Source: Petasospora fabianii
Lineage: Eukaryota; Ascomycota; Saccharomycetes; Phaffomycetales; Wickerhamomycetaceae
DNA length: 64,000 bases
Direction of reading: 5' to 3'
Assembly: GCA_022641835.1 (NCBI GenBank)
Contig: CP048719.1
Location: 1-64,000 of the forward strand
Shown here: in pieces, positions 48,678-57,706 of the stretch
How positions within the stretch are numbered: the stretch's first letter is position 1
Layout: every line of letters begins with the position of its first letter
Notes under the pieces: generated by a model
The model's database searches: none
Told to the model about the DNA's origin: nothing
What the model saw: only the letters and a program-made list of their open reading frames with translations
Program-made: the position numbers and the translations under genes

Positions 48678-49810
48678 TGAGCTGTTTAACTTTTTCACTT
48701 TTTTCATTATGACATCTTCGTTTCTTCTGGGTCTTTAAGCCCCACCAATATCGTTGAGGTTAGGCTCCGGTCGAACCCACGTACCGCTCTTTGATATCCT
48801 CTTTCTTGGTTCTTTATTCGTCGGTTTTTCTATTTTCTATTTTATGGTATGGTTGGTATTATGTCTTGGGCCCACATTAAAAGGGTTACAGCGGTTTCGT
48901 CCGGTAATTCGAGATCTATGACAATTGGGGTGAAGGTGATCTAGCTGTTACCTGCTCAGAAATCATTCCCCAAATGCTTACATGTTTACATTTATTTAGT
49001 ACATACATGTGTGGTCTAAACCGTTGATCATACACTAGATTCCTTATGAAGCCTGCATCTGTGGAATCAGTGAAACCATTGACGTATCTCTAATTTCAGA
49101 AGCGGGGCTTACTTAACGACTCCGGGGCTGGTGGCTATGCACTACATAAGACGATTGGAAAAGTCATACAGAGTTCCCTCATGACGAAACGCAAGGTTTG
49201 ACCTTTTCAAAAAAAAAAAAAAAAAAACAAGGGCTGCCTCGTCTTTTATAGGTCGTCAAGTGGCTCTTACATAAAAGCAACCACCTATAGCGGTTGATTG
49301 CACATCGCACAGTTTATATAACGTCTTTCGAGTCTTCCGTCACGCTCCAAGGCTCCTCAGAGTCTGAGCTTCAGTCATAGATGTATTCGATCAATGCTGC
49401 TTTTGTATTTTTATTCCTTCAATGAGTTTTTTGTACCGCTAAAGTAATATCTGCGATTTTCATGTTGGTCGAACAACCCGAAGATCTCTAATTGATAGAG
49501 TAACCTTCCATCACCATTAGGGCTTCTCTACAGCACGTGATAGGGCAGAGCATTAAAAGTTGCGTCGTGATGTTCGGGTTGTTGTCGTCGCGAGTCCCAA
49601 AAATCCCCAAATGCGGAATGTCACTGTAATAGGAAGCTCACTTGTCATACATTTTCGCGTTATGAGCCCCTGCCAAAACCAAATTGGGACTGCGCGGTGC
49701 TCTCTAGCGTTTCCTCACCAGCGAAAATGAAAAAAAGCGAAGCTACAAGCACTTCAACACATAGCGTAAGGAGCTGGAACCCCACACGATAACACTCTAA
49801 TCAAGACAAA
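48678..49810. promoter_or_regulatory. SPO12 3' region and RPS4 promoter
   Basis: About 1.1 kb with no gene. Near RPS4, TTAGGGCT (49517-49524; AGCCCTAA on the other strand) matches a Tbf1 site and CACGTGA (49534-49540) a Cbf1 site, 275-295 bp before the ATG. Both factors drive ribosomal protein genes in many non-Saccharomyces yeasts. A 19-base A-run occurs at 49209-49227. Confidence 0.5.
49209..49227. repeat. Poly-A tract (19 nt)
   Basis: Nineteen consecutive A residues in the intergenic region, preceded by a short T-run; possible nucleosome-excluding element. Confidence 0.9.
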
Positions 49811-50590
49811 ATGGGTAGAGGTCCAAAGAAGCACATGAAGAGATTGGCCGCACCATCTCACTGGTTGTTGGACAAGTTGAGCGGTGTCTACGCTCCACGT
49901 CCAACCGCTGGTCCACACAAGCTCAGAGAGTCCCTCCCATTGATCGTTTTCATGAGAAACCGTCTTAAATACGCCTTGAACGGTCGTGAGGTTAAGGCCA
50001 TCTTGATGGAGAGACACGTCAAGGTCGACGGTAAGGTCAGAACTGACGCCACTTTCCCAGCTGGTTTCATGGATGTCATCACCCTCGATGCCACCAACGA
50101 GAACTTCAGATTGGTCTACGACGTCAAGGGTAGATTCGCTGTCCACAGAATCACCGACGAGGAGGCTTCTTACAAGCTCGGTAAGGTTAAGCAGGTTCAG
50201 CTCGGTAAGAAGGGTATCCCATACGTTGTCACCCACGACGGTAGAACTATCCGTTACCCAGACCCATTGATCAAGGTTAACGACACCGTCAAGGTTGACT
50301 TGGCCACTGGTAAGATCACTGACTTCATCAAGTTCGACACCGGTAAGATGGTTTACGTCACTGGTGGTCGTAACTTGGGTAGAATTGGTACTATCACCCA
50401 CAGAGAGAGACACGATGGTGGTTTCGACTTGGTTCACATCAAGGATGCTTTGGACAACACCTTCGTTACTCGTTTGTCTAACGTTTTCATCATTGGTGAG
50501 GCTGGTAAGCCATGGATCTCCCTTCCAAAGGGTAAGGGTGTCAAGCTTTCTATCTCTGAGGAGCGTGACCGCAGAAGAGCTCAGCAGTAA
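49811..50590 (+). CDS. RPS4: 40S ribosomal protein eS4
   Basis: Small-subunit ribosomal protein, 259 aa (261 in S. cerevisiae). The N-terminus [18 protein letters not shown] is diagnostic, followed by an S4-like RNA-binding segment (about residues 42-105, [18 protein letters not shown]), a central domain with [14 protein letters not shown] and a KOW motif ([14 protein letters not shown]). Codon use is strongly biased (GGT, TTG, AAG, GTT/GTC), as expected for very high expression. It has no intron, whereas S. cerevisiae RPS4A/B carry one just after the start. Confidence 0.98.
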   Translation: MGRGPKKHMKRLAAPSHWLLDKLSGVYAPRPTAGPHKLRESLPLIVFMRNRLKYALNGREVKAILMERHVKVDGKVRTDATFPAGFMDVITLDATNENFRLVYDVKGRFAVHRITDEEASYKLGKVKQVQLGKKGIPYVVTHDGRTIRYPDPLIKVNDTVKVDLATGKITDFIKFDTGKMVYVTGGRNLGRIGTITHRERHDGGFDLVHIKDALDNTFVTRLSNVFIIGEAGKPWISLPKGKGVKLSISEERDRRRAQQ

Positions 50591-51097
50591 ATTGCTTGAG
50601 TTGTTGTTTGTTATGAATTTTATTTTGGTGAGGGTGTGATGGAGTTTTACACACATTTGGTGGAGGGTTATGAAGATCCCAAAACCTTGCAACGGGAAGC
50701 GGAATGATGGATGACACTGTTTTCTTATGTTTTTGTTGCATCATTTTCATTAATGATTGGTATGGTCAGCCTAAAAGGCTTACTGTATTCTGTACTGTTA
50801 TTGGATTCTGTCCCATGGAATCATCCACTCTGTGGTACAAAAAAAAATAAAAAAGGTTAAAGGTAAAGCAATGAATGTAGACTAACCGGATGGTAAATGA
50901 AACCATCCTAGGGAAATTTCTTAATGAATCAGGAAGAGAGATTGTATATTCTATATCAATAAAGAGGGATTCCATTTCCCCAGTCGCGAAGAGCCCGAAA
51001 GATCCTCGGCTGTGATCAAGCTCAACAGTACACATTCTCCTCCGCAATATCAACATTCACATTCGTACAATACACTCTCACAAGCCGTACACTTTCA
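50591..51097. other. Intergenic region RPS4-FMP10
   Basis: RPS4 3' region and FMP10 promoter. A-rich tract at about 50841-50854; nothing else is identifiable. Confidence 0.3.
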
Positions 51098-51988
51098 ATG
51101 CTCAGCAGACGTACACTTCTCGGTCTTAAAAGAGTATCGGTGCCTCGTTCGGCTCTCATCTCTTCCCGTTGGGTCTCCACAGCCCCACAGCCAGTTGTTA
51201 CCCCGCCGCCTCCACAACCTCAAGCTGTCCCACCGCCACCACCCCCACCACAACCATTAACGCCACCACCAAAAGATGATAAATCAACAAAGAATGCATC
51301 ATCTATCCTATCTATCATCCTTGCCTCGTTTCTATTCGGTGCAGGTATCGCTTACACGGTGCCGTTGTCGGAGATTGCCAAGCTCACTGCAATGGACCGT
51401 CTTCCGGAACCTAACACACCAGAGGCCGTTGACTACCAACGGAAACTAGAGGAGGAACTCGTGATGTTACCACTTTATCAAAAGCTCAGTAATGATCCAT
51501 CGTATGAATCCATCCGTGCATGGAACTATATCGACTCTAATGCTCTGAATGGCACAATTACAAGTGGGACACTGAGTGTCCCTGGTGGATTTGCCATCAA
51601 GCCAGTGTTGTTCATTAACAAGGAGAAGGGCGAATTGATCTCGATCGTTCATGTCGGTCAGAAACTATGTGGATATCCATTTTTGGTGCATGGAGGTATC
51701 TTGGCCAGTATCTTGGATGAAGTGTTGAAAAGAGGCTCTGCTTTCAAATTTGGAATTGATCCATTGAAAGAGTACACGCCTGCAAGTATCAAGACGAATA
51801 CAATCGAGTTACAGTATAAGTTCCCAACTTTGGTTAACAACTTCCTTGTGGTGAAGACATCTATCAATGAGAAAGGTCAAGTTATTGGAGACATTGAGAC
51901 TTTGAAGGGAAGATTATTGGTTAAGGCTCTCGGTGAGTTTGAAAAGAGACCTCAACCCTTGCGTAAGAAGGTTCTTGGTTTGTTTTGA
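51098..51988 (+). CDS. FMP10: Mitochondrial thioesterase-like (hotdog) protein Fmp10
   Basis: The 296-aa protein starts with a basic presequence (MLSRRTLLGLKRVSVPRSAL) and a Pro-rich tract (residues 31-63, mostly P, Q and V). A hydrophobic helix (SILSIILASFLFGAGIAY) probably anchors it in the inner membrane. The C-terminal half is a hotdog thioesterase fold with VHGGILASILDE, the H-G-G-x-x-x-x-x-x-D/E signature of the PaaI/THEM4 group, and KTNTIELQYKFPT. The family includes S. cerevisiae Fmp10, of unknown substrate. The start lies in a good context soon after the RPS4 3' region. Confidence 0.82.
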   Translation: MLSRRTLLGLKRVSVPRSALISSRWVSTAPQPVVTPPPPQPQAVPPPPPPPQPLTPPPKDDKSTKNASSILSIILASFLFGAGIAYTVPLSEIAKLTAMDRLPEPNTPEAVDYQRKLEEELVMLPLYQKLSNDPSYESIRAWNYIDSNALNGTITSGTLSVPGGFAIKPVLFINKEKGELISIVHVGQKLCGYPFLVHGGILASILDEVLKRGSAFKFGIDPLKEYTPASIKTNTIELQYKFPTLVNNFLVVKTSINEKGQVIGDIETLKGRLLVKALGEFEKRPQPLRKKVLGLF

Positions 51989-52054
51989 TTTAGAGAGTCT
52001 ACATATATCATTGGTTTGGTGTGCCACATCGCCAATAAATCATACACAATTTGT

Positions 52055-52708
52055 TCATGGGTTATGAGGGCTGTAGACCTTATCGGCCAGGACTACTAGA
52101 TCAAGTTTCTCATCGTGGGGCTCTGTCGGGATCTCGCTGACGAGCTGCTCCTTAAGACCCGTTCCAATGAGGAAGGGTTTCATTCCAAATTTGGAAGTGT
52201 GCCTCTTGATGTAATCGTCGTAGAAACCAGCGCCGTGACCAAGTCTGAAACATTCCTTGGTGTAGGCCACTGCGGGGAGAAGGATGACATCGATGCCGGA
52301 GGTTTCATCCATGACATCCAGCCCTGATGTTGGTTCTAGTAGCTTGTACTTACCTTGTGGCTTGAGGTCAAGTACGGATTGTGCCGTTGGCATCTGAAAG
52401 AAGATGAGTTTTGAAGTTTGTCTGTCGAATCGCTTAAAATCCGATGATGTTAATGGTGCGCAATGAGGCAAATATACTTTCTTCCCCATGTCGAAGAGGG
52501 CCTTGATTAATCCAATTGTCTTGACTTCCGAATGGTCCATGTTCATGTAGACACCAACCTTCTGTGCATTCTGGATCACTGGGAGGGATCGTAGTGTCTG
52601 TTCTAGACTGTGGGATTGAAGCAGAAGCTGGTCCTGCGGGACACCAGCTAGAAGCTGAGCCATGGACTTTCTGAGCGCCCTCTTCGAAACCTGGACCGAG
52701 GCGGACAT
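52055..52708 (-). CDS. FAU1: 5-formyltetrahydrofolate cyclo-ligase
   Basis: Cytosolic enzyme (5,10-methenyltetrahydrofolate synthetase) that uses ATP to convert 5-formyl-THF to 5,10-methenyl-THF, 217 aa (211 in S. cerevisiae). It begins KRALRKSMAQLL, has VGVYMNMDHSEVKT for folate binding, LLEPTSG, and the diagnostic LGHGAGFYDDYI phosphate-binding loop, ending with PTEPHDEKLDLVV. All key blocks are intact. It is convergent with FMP10 with under 70 bp between stops, and divergent from the branched-chain aminotransferase. Confidence 0.95.
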   Translation of the reverse strand: MSASVQVSKRALRKSMAQLLAGVPQDQLLLQSHSLEQTLRSLPVIQNAQKVGVYMNMDHSEVKTIGLIKALFDMGKKVYLPHCAPLTSSDFKRFDRQTSKLIFFQMPTAQSVLDLKPQGKYKLLEPTSGLDVMDETSGIDVILLPAVAYTKECFRLGHGAGFYDDYIKRHTSKFGMKPFLIGTGLKEQLVSEIPTEPHDEKLDLVVLADKVYSPHNP

Positions 52709-53172
52709 CAGAAGCGTCTACTCGAGTGTATTTGATGACAGGTGTGGTGCAGATCGGTAGCGGAGAAGGGCATCTCATGCCGGGAACAGCTGTATATATG
52801 AACCGGCTCGAGTAACAGGCCACACTACAGGGGTCTACAGGTGGTACAGGCTGAGCGATTTTCGCGGGGCGTATCTCCGTGCATCGAAATATGGAAGCAG
52901 TGGCCCTTGGTGCCATTGGATTAGGTGGCTTCTCAAGGGTATTTACCCCTCTGTAGTGCATGATTGACTATTACATCATTAGCAGAAATACTCCCTGCTC
53001 TTCTCCAGGCCCCGAATTCCCTGGTGGTCGTGCCCACTCGCCCGTAAGAGTCATACGTTCCGGCCACACCCCGCCGACAGCCGAAGCCTAGTGCACGATC
53101 ACGATTATAGGTGGAAAAAAAGTTGACACCGGAACCCATATTTAAACTCAACGTCGCCCTCAGAGATCAGCC
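52709..53172. promoter_or_regulatory. Divergent FAU1-BAT1 promoter
   Basis: GAGTCA at 53048-53053 gives a Gcn4-type TGACTC on the minus strand about 120 bp before the aminotransferase ATG. CCGGAACCCA at 53129-53138 is an 8/10 match to the Leu3 palindrome CCGGNNCCGG. An AT-rich TATA-like stretch follows at about 53137-53145. Confidence 0.4.
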
Positions 53173-54378
53173 ATGTTCGCCTCCCTAAAGAGAGTTCTCC
53201 CAAAGGCTATCCGTACCGCCAATCTCCACATGTCTGCCACTAGCACCAGCCTCCCGGCCCTCGACGCCTCCAAGCTCGAGATTCACAAGAACGAGTCTCC
53301 AAAGGAGCCTCTCCCACATAGTGAGCTCAAGTTTGGTCAGTCCTTCACTAACCACATGCTCACCGTTGCATGGAACGCTGAGTCCGGCTGGAGCTCTCCA
53401 CAGATCGTCCCATACGGTCCTCTCAACCTCGACCCATCTGCCTGTGTCTTCCACTACGGTTTCGAGCTCTTCGAAGGTCTTAAGGCCTACAGAGACTCCG
53501 AGGACAAGATTAGAATGTTCAGACCAGACAAGAACATGGAGAGAATGAACAAGTCTGCACACAGAATTGTGCTTCCAACTTTCGATGGTGAAGAACTCAT
53601 CAAGTGTATTGGTGAGTTGCTCAAGCTCGACAAGCATATGATCCCATCCCAAAAGGGTTACTCCATGTACATCCGTCCAACTTTGATCGGTACAACCGCT
53701 GGTCTTGGTGTTGGTATCCCAACTGATGCCCTCTTGTACGTCCTCTGTTCTCCAGTTGGTCCATACTACTCCACAGGCTTCAAGGCTGTCAAGCTCGAGG
53801 CTACTGACTACGCCACCCGTGCTTGGCCAGGTGGTGTTGGTGACAAGAAGCTTGGTGCCAACTATGCTCCATGTATCCGTCCACAGCTTGAGGCTGCCTC
53901 CCGTGGCTACCAGCAGAACTTGTGGTTGTTCGGTGAGGAGAAGTACATCACTGAGGTTGGTACCATGAACGTCTTCTTTGTCTTCAAGGACCCTGCTTCT
54001 GGTAAGAAGGAACTCGTTACTGCTCCATTGGATGGTACCATCTTGGAAGGTGTTACCAGAGACTCCATTCTCGAGCTCTGTAGATCCAGACTTGACTCTT
54101 CTGAATGGGAGGTCAATGAGCGCTACTACAGCATCTACGAGGTTGCCGAGCGCGCTGCTAAGGGTGAGCTCGTTGAGGCATTCGGTTCTGGTACTGCTGC
54201 CGTTGTTTCTCCAATCAAGGAGATTGGATTCCACGGTGACACCATCAACGTTCCACTCTTGCCAGGTGAAGAGTTTGGTGAGTTGACTTCCCAGGTTGCT
54301 CAGTGGATCCAGAAGATTCAATACGGTGATGAGGAGTATAAGAACTGGTCTCGAGTTGTGACCAATCTAAGTGATTAG
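53173..54378 (+). CDS. BAT1: Branched-chain amino-acid aminotransferase
   Basis: PLP enzyme (fold type IV) that carries out the last step of leucine, isoleucine and valine synthesis and the first of their breakdown, 401 aa. The first 19 residues (MFASLKRVLPKAIRTANLH) form an amphipathic mitochondrial presequence. An in-frame ATG at residue 20 (MSATSTSLP) would give a cytosolic form. Core blocks are FHYGFELFEGLKAY, RMNKSAHRI, MYIRPTLIGT, GDKKLGANYAP with the catalytic Lys, and EVGTMNVFFVF. Codon bias is high. S. cerevisiae uses separate BAT1 and BAT2 genes; here one gene may serve both compartments. Confidence 0.95.
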   Translation: MFASLKRVLPKAIRTANLHMSATSTSLPALDASKLEIHKNESPKEPLPHSELKFGQSFTNHMLTVAWNAESGWSSPQIVPYGPLNLDPSACVFHYGFELFEGLKAYRDSEDKIRMFRPDKNMERMNKSAHRIVLPTFDGEELIKCIGELLKLDKHMIPSQKGYSMYIRPTLIGTTAGLGVGIPTDALLYVLCSPVGPYYSTGFKAVKLEATDYATRAWPGGVGDKKLGANYAPCIRPQLEAASRGYQQNLWLFGEEKYITEVGTMNVFFVFKDPASGKKELVTAPLDGTILEGVTRDSILELCRSRLDSSEWEVNERYYSIYEVAERAAKGELVEAFGSGTAAVVSPIKEIGFHGDTINVPLLPGEEFGELTSQVAQWIQKIQYGDEEYKNWSRVVTNLSD

Positions 54379-54661
54379 AGGTTTGCTGCTACAGAAATCC
54401 CATTTAAAGTTTGACAGTCTGAGCAATTGATCATCTGTAGACTGGAAGATTAGGATATGGGCCAGGTTAACCTCTCAAATAACTTGGGGTACCACGGTGT
54501 GTGGCGACGCGTGCGGTGTATGCCCAAGGCCCGACGGGGGAAGAGCGTGCCTTCCGCGCAAGATCAGATCAACAAACAAAAACAAAGCGGCACGTCAAGA
54601 ACTAAGGCCCATCGCCACCTCTGCTAGGCAGCACGCCAGGAATCCCAGGAACCCTACAAGC

Positions 54662-55708
54662 ATGGCCTTCCTCTTCAAACGAAACCCGAAGACGCCTTCA
54701 GAGCTTGTCCGCGCGTTGGGCGAGCAAGTGGTCAAGTTTGACACCACCTCCGATAAGCGCAAGGTGCAGGACGAGGCCGCCCGCTACCTAGCTCAGATAC
54801 GCGTCATCCTCCACGGGGACGAGGACACAGATCCACAGCCAGACCTCATTGCCCAGTTGGCCCAGGAGGTGTATGCAACAGACCTCCTTTACTACTTGAT
54901 CCTCAACCTCCCGCACCTAGAGTTTGACTCGAGAAAAGACGTGAGCACACTCTTCTCCACCCTTCTACGAAGGCAGATTGGGAGCCGCTCGCCGACAGTG
55001 GACTACCTCTTGGGCCGTCCCAAGATCCTCAACTTGTTGCTTAAGGGACCTGAGGTGCCCTCTGTCTGTCTCATCACAGGCGCCATACTCAGGGACTGCA
55101 TCAAGCTTGAGGTGTTGACCAAGGTGATCATCCAGGATCCCGTCGTGTGGCGCTACTTCGAGTTCAGCTCCAGAGGTACCTTCGAGAACATTACGGATTC
55201 GTTCCAGACATTGAGTGACTTACTCACCGTTCACAAGAGACTCGCCTCCGAGTGGCTCGCCAATAACACTCCACAGTTCATCGCGGGCATCAACAAGTTG
55301 ATTGGCTCCAGTAACTACGTCACTAAGAGACAGTCCATTAAGTTGCTCTCGCAACTTATCCTCGCAAGACAGAACAACCAATTCATGATGCAGTACGTTG
55401 ATGACCCAGAAAACTTGAAATTGATTATGATTCTCCTCAGTGACAAGTCAAAGAATTTGCAAATGGAAAGTTTCCACGTCTTCAAGGTTTTTGTTGCTAA
55501 TCCAAAGAAATCTAAGGCTATCTCCGATATCTTAATCAAGAACAGAGACAAGTTGTTGCTCTTCTTGGAGAATTTCCAGACCGCTGATCGCAGAGAAGAC
55601 TCAAACTTCAACAATGAGATGGAGTTTGTTGTCCAGCATATCACAGACTTGCCTAGAATTTACACCACACAGAGTGCTACACAGCTCTCTTCTCATAGAG
55701 CCGCTTAG
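54662..55708 (+). CDS. HYM1: Mo25-family scaffold protein Hym1 (RAM network)
   Basis: Cytosolic scaffold that activates the Kic1 kinase in the RAM network controlling Ace2 and polarised growth. It has 348 aa from ATG 54662 (MAFLFKRNPKTPSELV); the preceding open frame lacks ATG. The N-terminus matches Mo25 (FKRNPKTPxELVR), and armadillo-like helices follow, with VCLITGAILRDCIK, YFEFSSRGTFENITDSFQTL, FIAGINKLIGSSNYVTKRQS and SFHVFKVFVANPKKS all typical. Length equals the family norm of about 340. It is convergent with VPS36. Confidence 0.95.
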   Translation: MAFLFKRNPKTPSELVRALGEQVVKFDTTSDKRKVQDEAARYLAQIRVILHGDEDTDPQPDLIAQLAQEVYATDLLYYLILNLPHLEFDSRKDVSTLFSTLLRRQIGSRSPTVDYLLGRPKILNLLLKGPEVPSVCLITGAILRDCIKLEVLTKVIIQDPVVWRYFEFSSRGTFENITDSFQTLSDLLTVHKRLASEWLANNTPQFIAGINKLIGSSNYVTKRQSIKLLSQLILARQNNQFMMQYVDDPENLKLIMILLSDKSKNLQMESFHVFKVFVANPKKSKAISDILIKNRDKLLLFLENFQTADRREDSNFNNEMEFVVQHITDLPRIYTTQSATQLSSHRAA

Positions 55709-55825
55709 CCCAACCGCCTCTTCCACTGCTTACGAATACTTGACACAACTACAGCATTGCATGTTTACACGAATTGAAACTAACGTTAGAAATGACCTCG
55801 TTATTACGTAGATAGATGCAGGATA

Positions 55826-57706
55826 TTAAAATTGTAGTCCCTCAAGTTCCATCAATGCGCCCGGCTTCTGCTTTGCCTCTGCATCCGGTGCAGATGGGAT
55901 TGCTGATGGAACTTCGGGGAATGTGGTGGGCAAGAGTGTTGAAGGTGCATTTGTCTTCATTAAGCCAATCAATGGTGTCTCCTGGTCCACTGGCCCTTCA
56001 ACACTCTCCGGAATCAATGGTGCCTCATTGCCATCATTTTGGGTCTCTTCCACTATCTCAATGACATCAGAAGTCTTCAATTGATGTGCCTCCTCAATCA
56101 TGAACTCATTCAAATAGTAATTTTTACCGGTCACCTGTTGATCAACACATACCGCCCCGGTATCGACACACACTTTCAAGATTTCTTCTGCGATACTCAA
56201 ACTCCAGTTGAAGAACTCACTAACTTTCAAGATCTGTACAAACTTAAAGGCAAACTTATCAAGCTGTCCATAGACTTCAATAAATCTCTGCACTTCCTCC
56301 ACGAGTTGTGTTGTATCCTGGAACTTGGCATCTTGTACCACGAGCACCTTATTAATCTTTTTCAACGTTAGTGGAAGCTTCAGGAACGAAAAGTATGTAC
56401 ACGCCTCATACAGCTGTTCTGGAGAGATCAAATTAAATCCAACACGCCCTCGGTTGTACAAGGCATAGAGATCCATGAGTGTGATGATGCCACCTTCTTT
56501 GTCGAGGGTTCCATTTGTCAAGAACTCAGAAATTTGACGGGAGATCTCTTGCAGATATAGACGCTTTTGACGCTCTTTTGATGGATCAGTAAGTACTTCC
56601 TGGGTAACTTGGTTAATTGTCGGGACAATCTTGGCCTGAGATGTGGAATCTCCCGTTTGGAGTCGTTTAAATGATTCGATGAGTGATTGAATTTCGTGTG
56701 CTTTAGCTAAAAGTGTTTGAAGATCGTCGAGTGATGAATTGATAATTTCTTCATTCTGCCGAGTCTGGTCAGCGGACATCTGCGCCAACTTGTTAAGCCC
56801 AACTGACATGCTTGAGTTGCTCAATGGTGGGGAAGGAGAGTTGTCATTCTGTTGTCTTCCGTTGATATTTACATTGCCTCTTTTGACGAGTGTATCCCAT
56901 TTCAACTTCTCCATTGTTTGTTGAAGTCGTTCAAAAAATGTCTCGTCGCCTCCCTTGTGGAAACTTATTTTGATAAAAGGTGTCCTCACATCACTTAGAC
57001 CATCGTCAACCTCTGTCTCGATCTTAATACGATCGTCAAAGATGTCTTGCACATCCGACGTGAGTTCGTTAACAGCATTCATCGGTAAAGAAGAGCCACA
57101 GATCTCACAGTTTCGCATGGAAGCATGGTTAAGGAATGTACAGGCTGAACATTCAATCTGTTTGGGCTTTGTCTGTGAAGTTGTAGTAAAAGTGGGCCCC
57201 TTCATAGATTTTGCAGTTTCGATAACAGACTTAATGAGCTCGGAGTCAGCCTTGACACCACAAGTCTGACACGCTGGGAGAGATTGAGGATTAGAGTAGT
57301 TTGTTGTAAGATTCACATCGTTGGAGAACGTACAGATGGGGCAAATCCAAGTTGTAGTCCTCGTAGTCGATGGTTTGTTTCGGGGATTGTTATCGAGGGA
57401 TGGCTTAATTGACTTGAAGAAGATGGTGATCTTGGGAGAGGACTTGAGAAACTTAGATGTGTAGTCAATTTTTTTAAAGTCTGACAGTTCCAGAGAGAGA
57501 CTCAATTCCCTGGGTAGCACATTGTCAATGTATATGAGTCTCTGTGATGTGAGGTAAAGACGGCCATTCTGCCGTTTAAGGATCTTGGACTTTCCTTGAT
57601 AGAGTCCAACCGAGTCCTCCACTAAGATATCGATCTCGGTCTCTCGCAGTGTGGGCCTGTCACCTGCTGAGAGCTCAACGGAATGCCAATAACTCAGTTG
57701 ACCCAT
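55826..57706 (-). CDS. VPS36: ESCRT-II subunit Vps36
   Basis: Endosomal sorting protein that links ESCRT-II to ubiquitin, PI3P and ESCRT-I, 626 aa (566 in S. cerevisiae). The N-terminal split GLUE domain (about residues 1-290) carries two inserted Npl4-type zinc fingers, as in S. cerevisiae: WICPICTF...CQTCG and IECSACTF...CEICG. The C-terminal EAP30 region (from about residue 325) forms winged helices, with GGIITLMDLYALYNRGRV and the final GAVCVDQQVTGKNYYLN. The acidic Pro-rich C-terminal tail beyond the winged helices (about 70 residues) is longer than in S. cerevisiae. Confidence 0.93.
   Translation of the reverse strand: MGQLSYWHSVELSAGDRPTLRETEIDILVEDSVGLYQGKSKILKRQNGRLYLTSQRLIYIDNVLPRELSLSLELSDFKKIDYTSKFLKSSPKITIFFKSIKPSLDNNPRNKPSTTRTTTWICPICTFSNDVNLTTNYSNPQSLPACQTCGVKADSELIKSVIETAKSMKGPTFTTTSQTKPKQIECSACTFLNHASMRNCEICGSSLPMNAVNELTSDVQDIFDDRIKIETEVDDGLSDVRTPFIKISFHKGGDETFFERLQQTMEKLKWDTLVKRGNVNINGRQQNDNSPSPPLSNSSMSVGLNKLAQMSADQTRQNEEIINSSLDDLQTLLAKAHEIQSLIESFKRLQTGDSTSQAKIVPTINQVTQEVLTDPSKERQKRLYLQEISRQISEFLTNGTLDKEGGIITLMDLYALYNRGRVGFNLISPEQLYEACTYFSFLKLPLTLKKINKVLVVQDAKFQDTTQLVEEVQRFIEVYGQLDKFAFKFVQILKVSEFFNWSLSIAEEILKVCVDTGAVCVDQQVTGKNYYLNEFMIEEAHQLKTSDVIEIVEETQNDGNEAPLIPESVEGPVDQETPLIGLMKTNAPSTLLPTTFPEVPSAIPSAPDAEAKQKPGALMELEGLQF

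Noticed and set aside
48769-48785. Sequence TCGAACCC, another tRNA-like T-loop on the minus strand
   Set aside because: The invariant C61 and the stem pairing are missing.
49754-50692. 312-codon open frame antisense to RPS4
   Set aside because: Caused by the codon bias of the ribosomal protein gene; its Val/Leu/Asp/Ser-rich sequence has no recognisable fold.
53185-54321. 378-codon open frame antisense to the branched-chain aminotransferase
   Set aside because: Same codon-bias artefact; no homology features, and the sense strand encodes a complete conserved enzyme.
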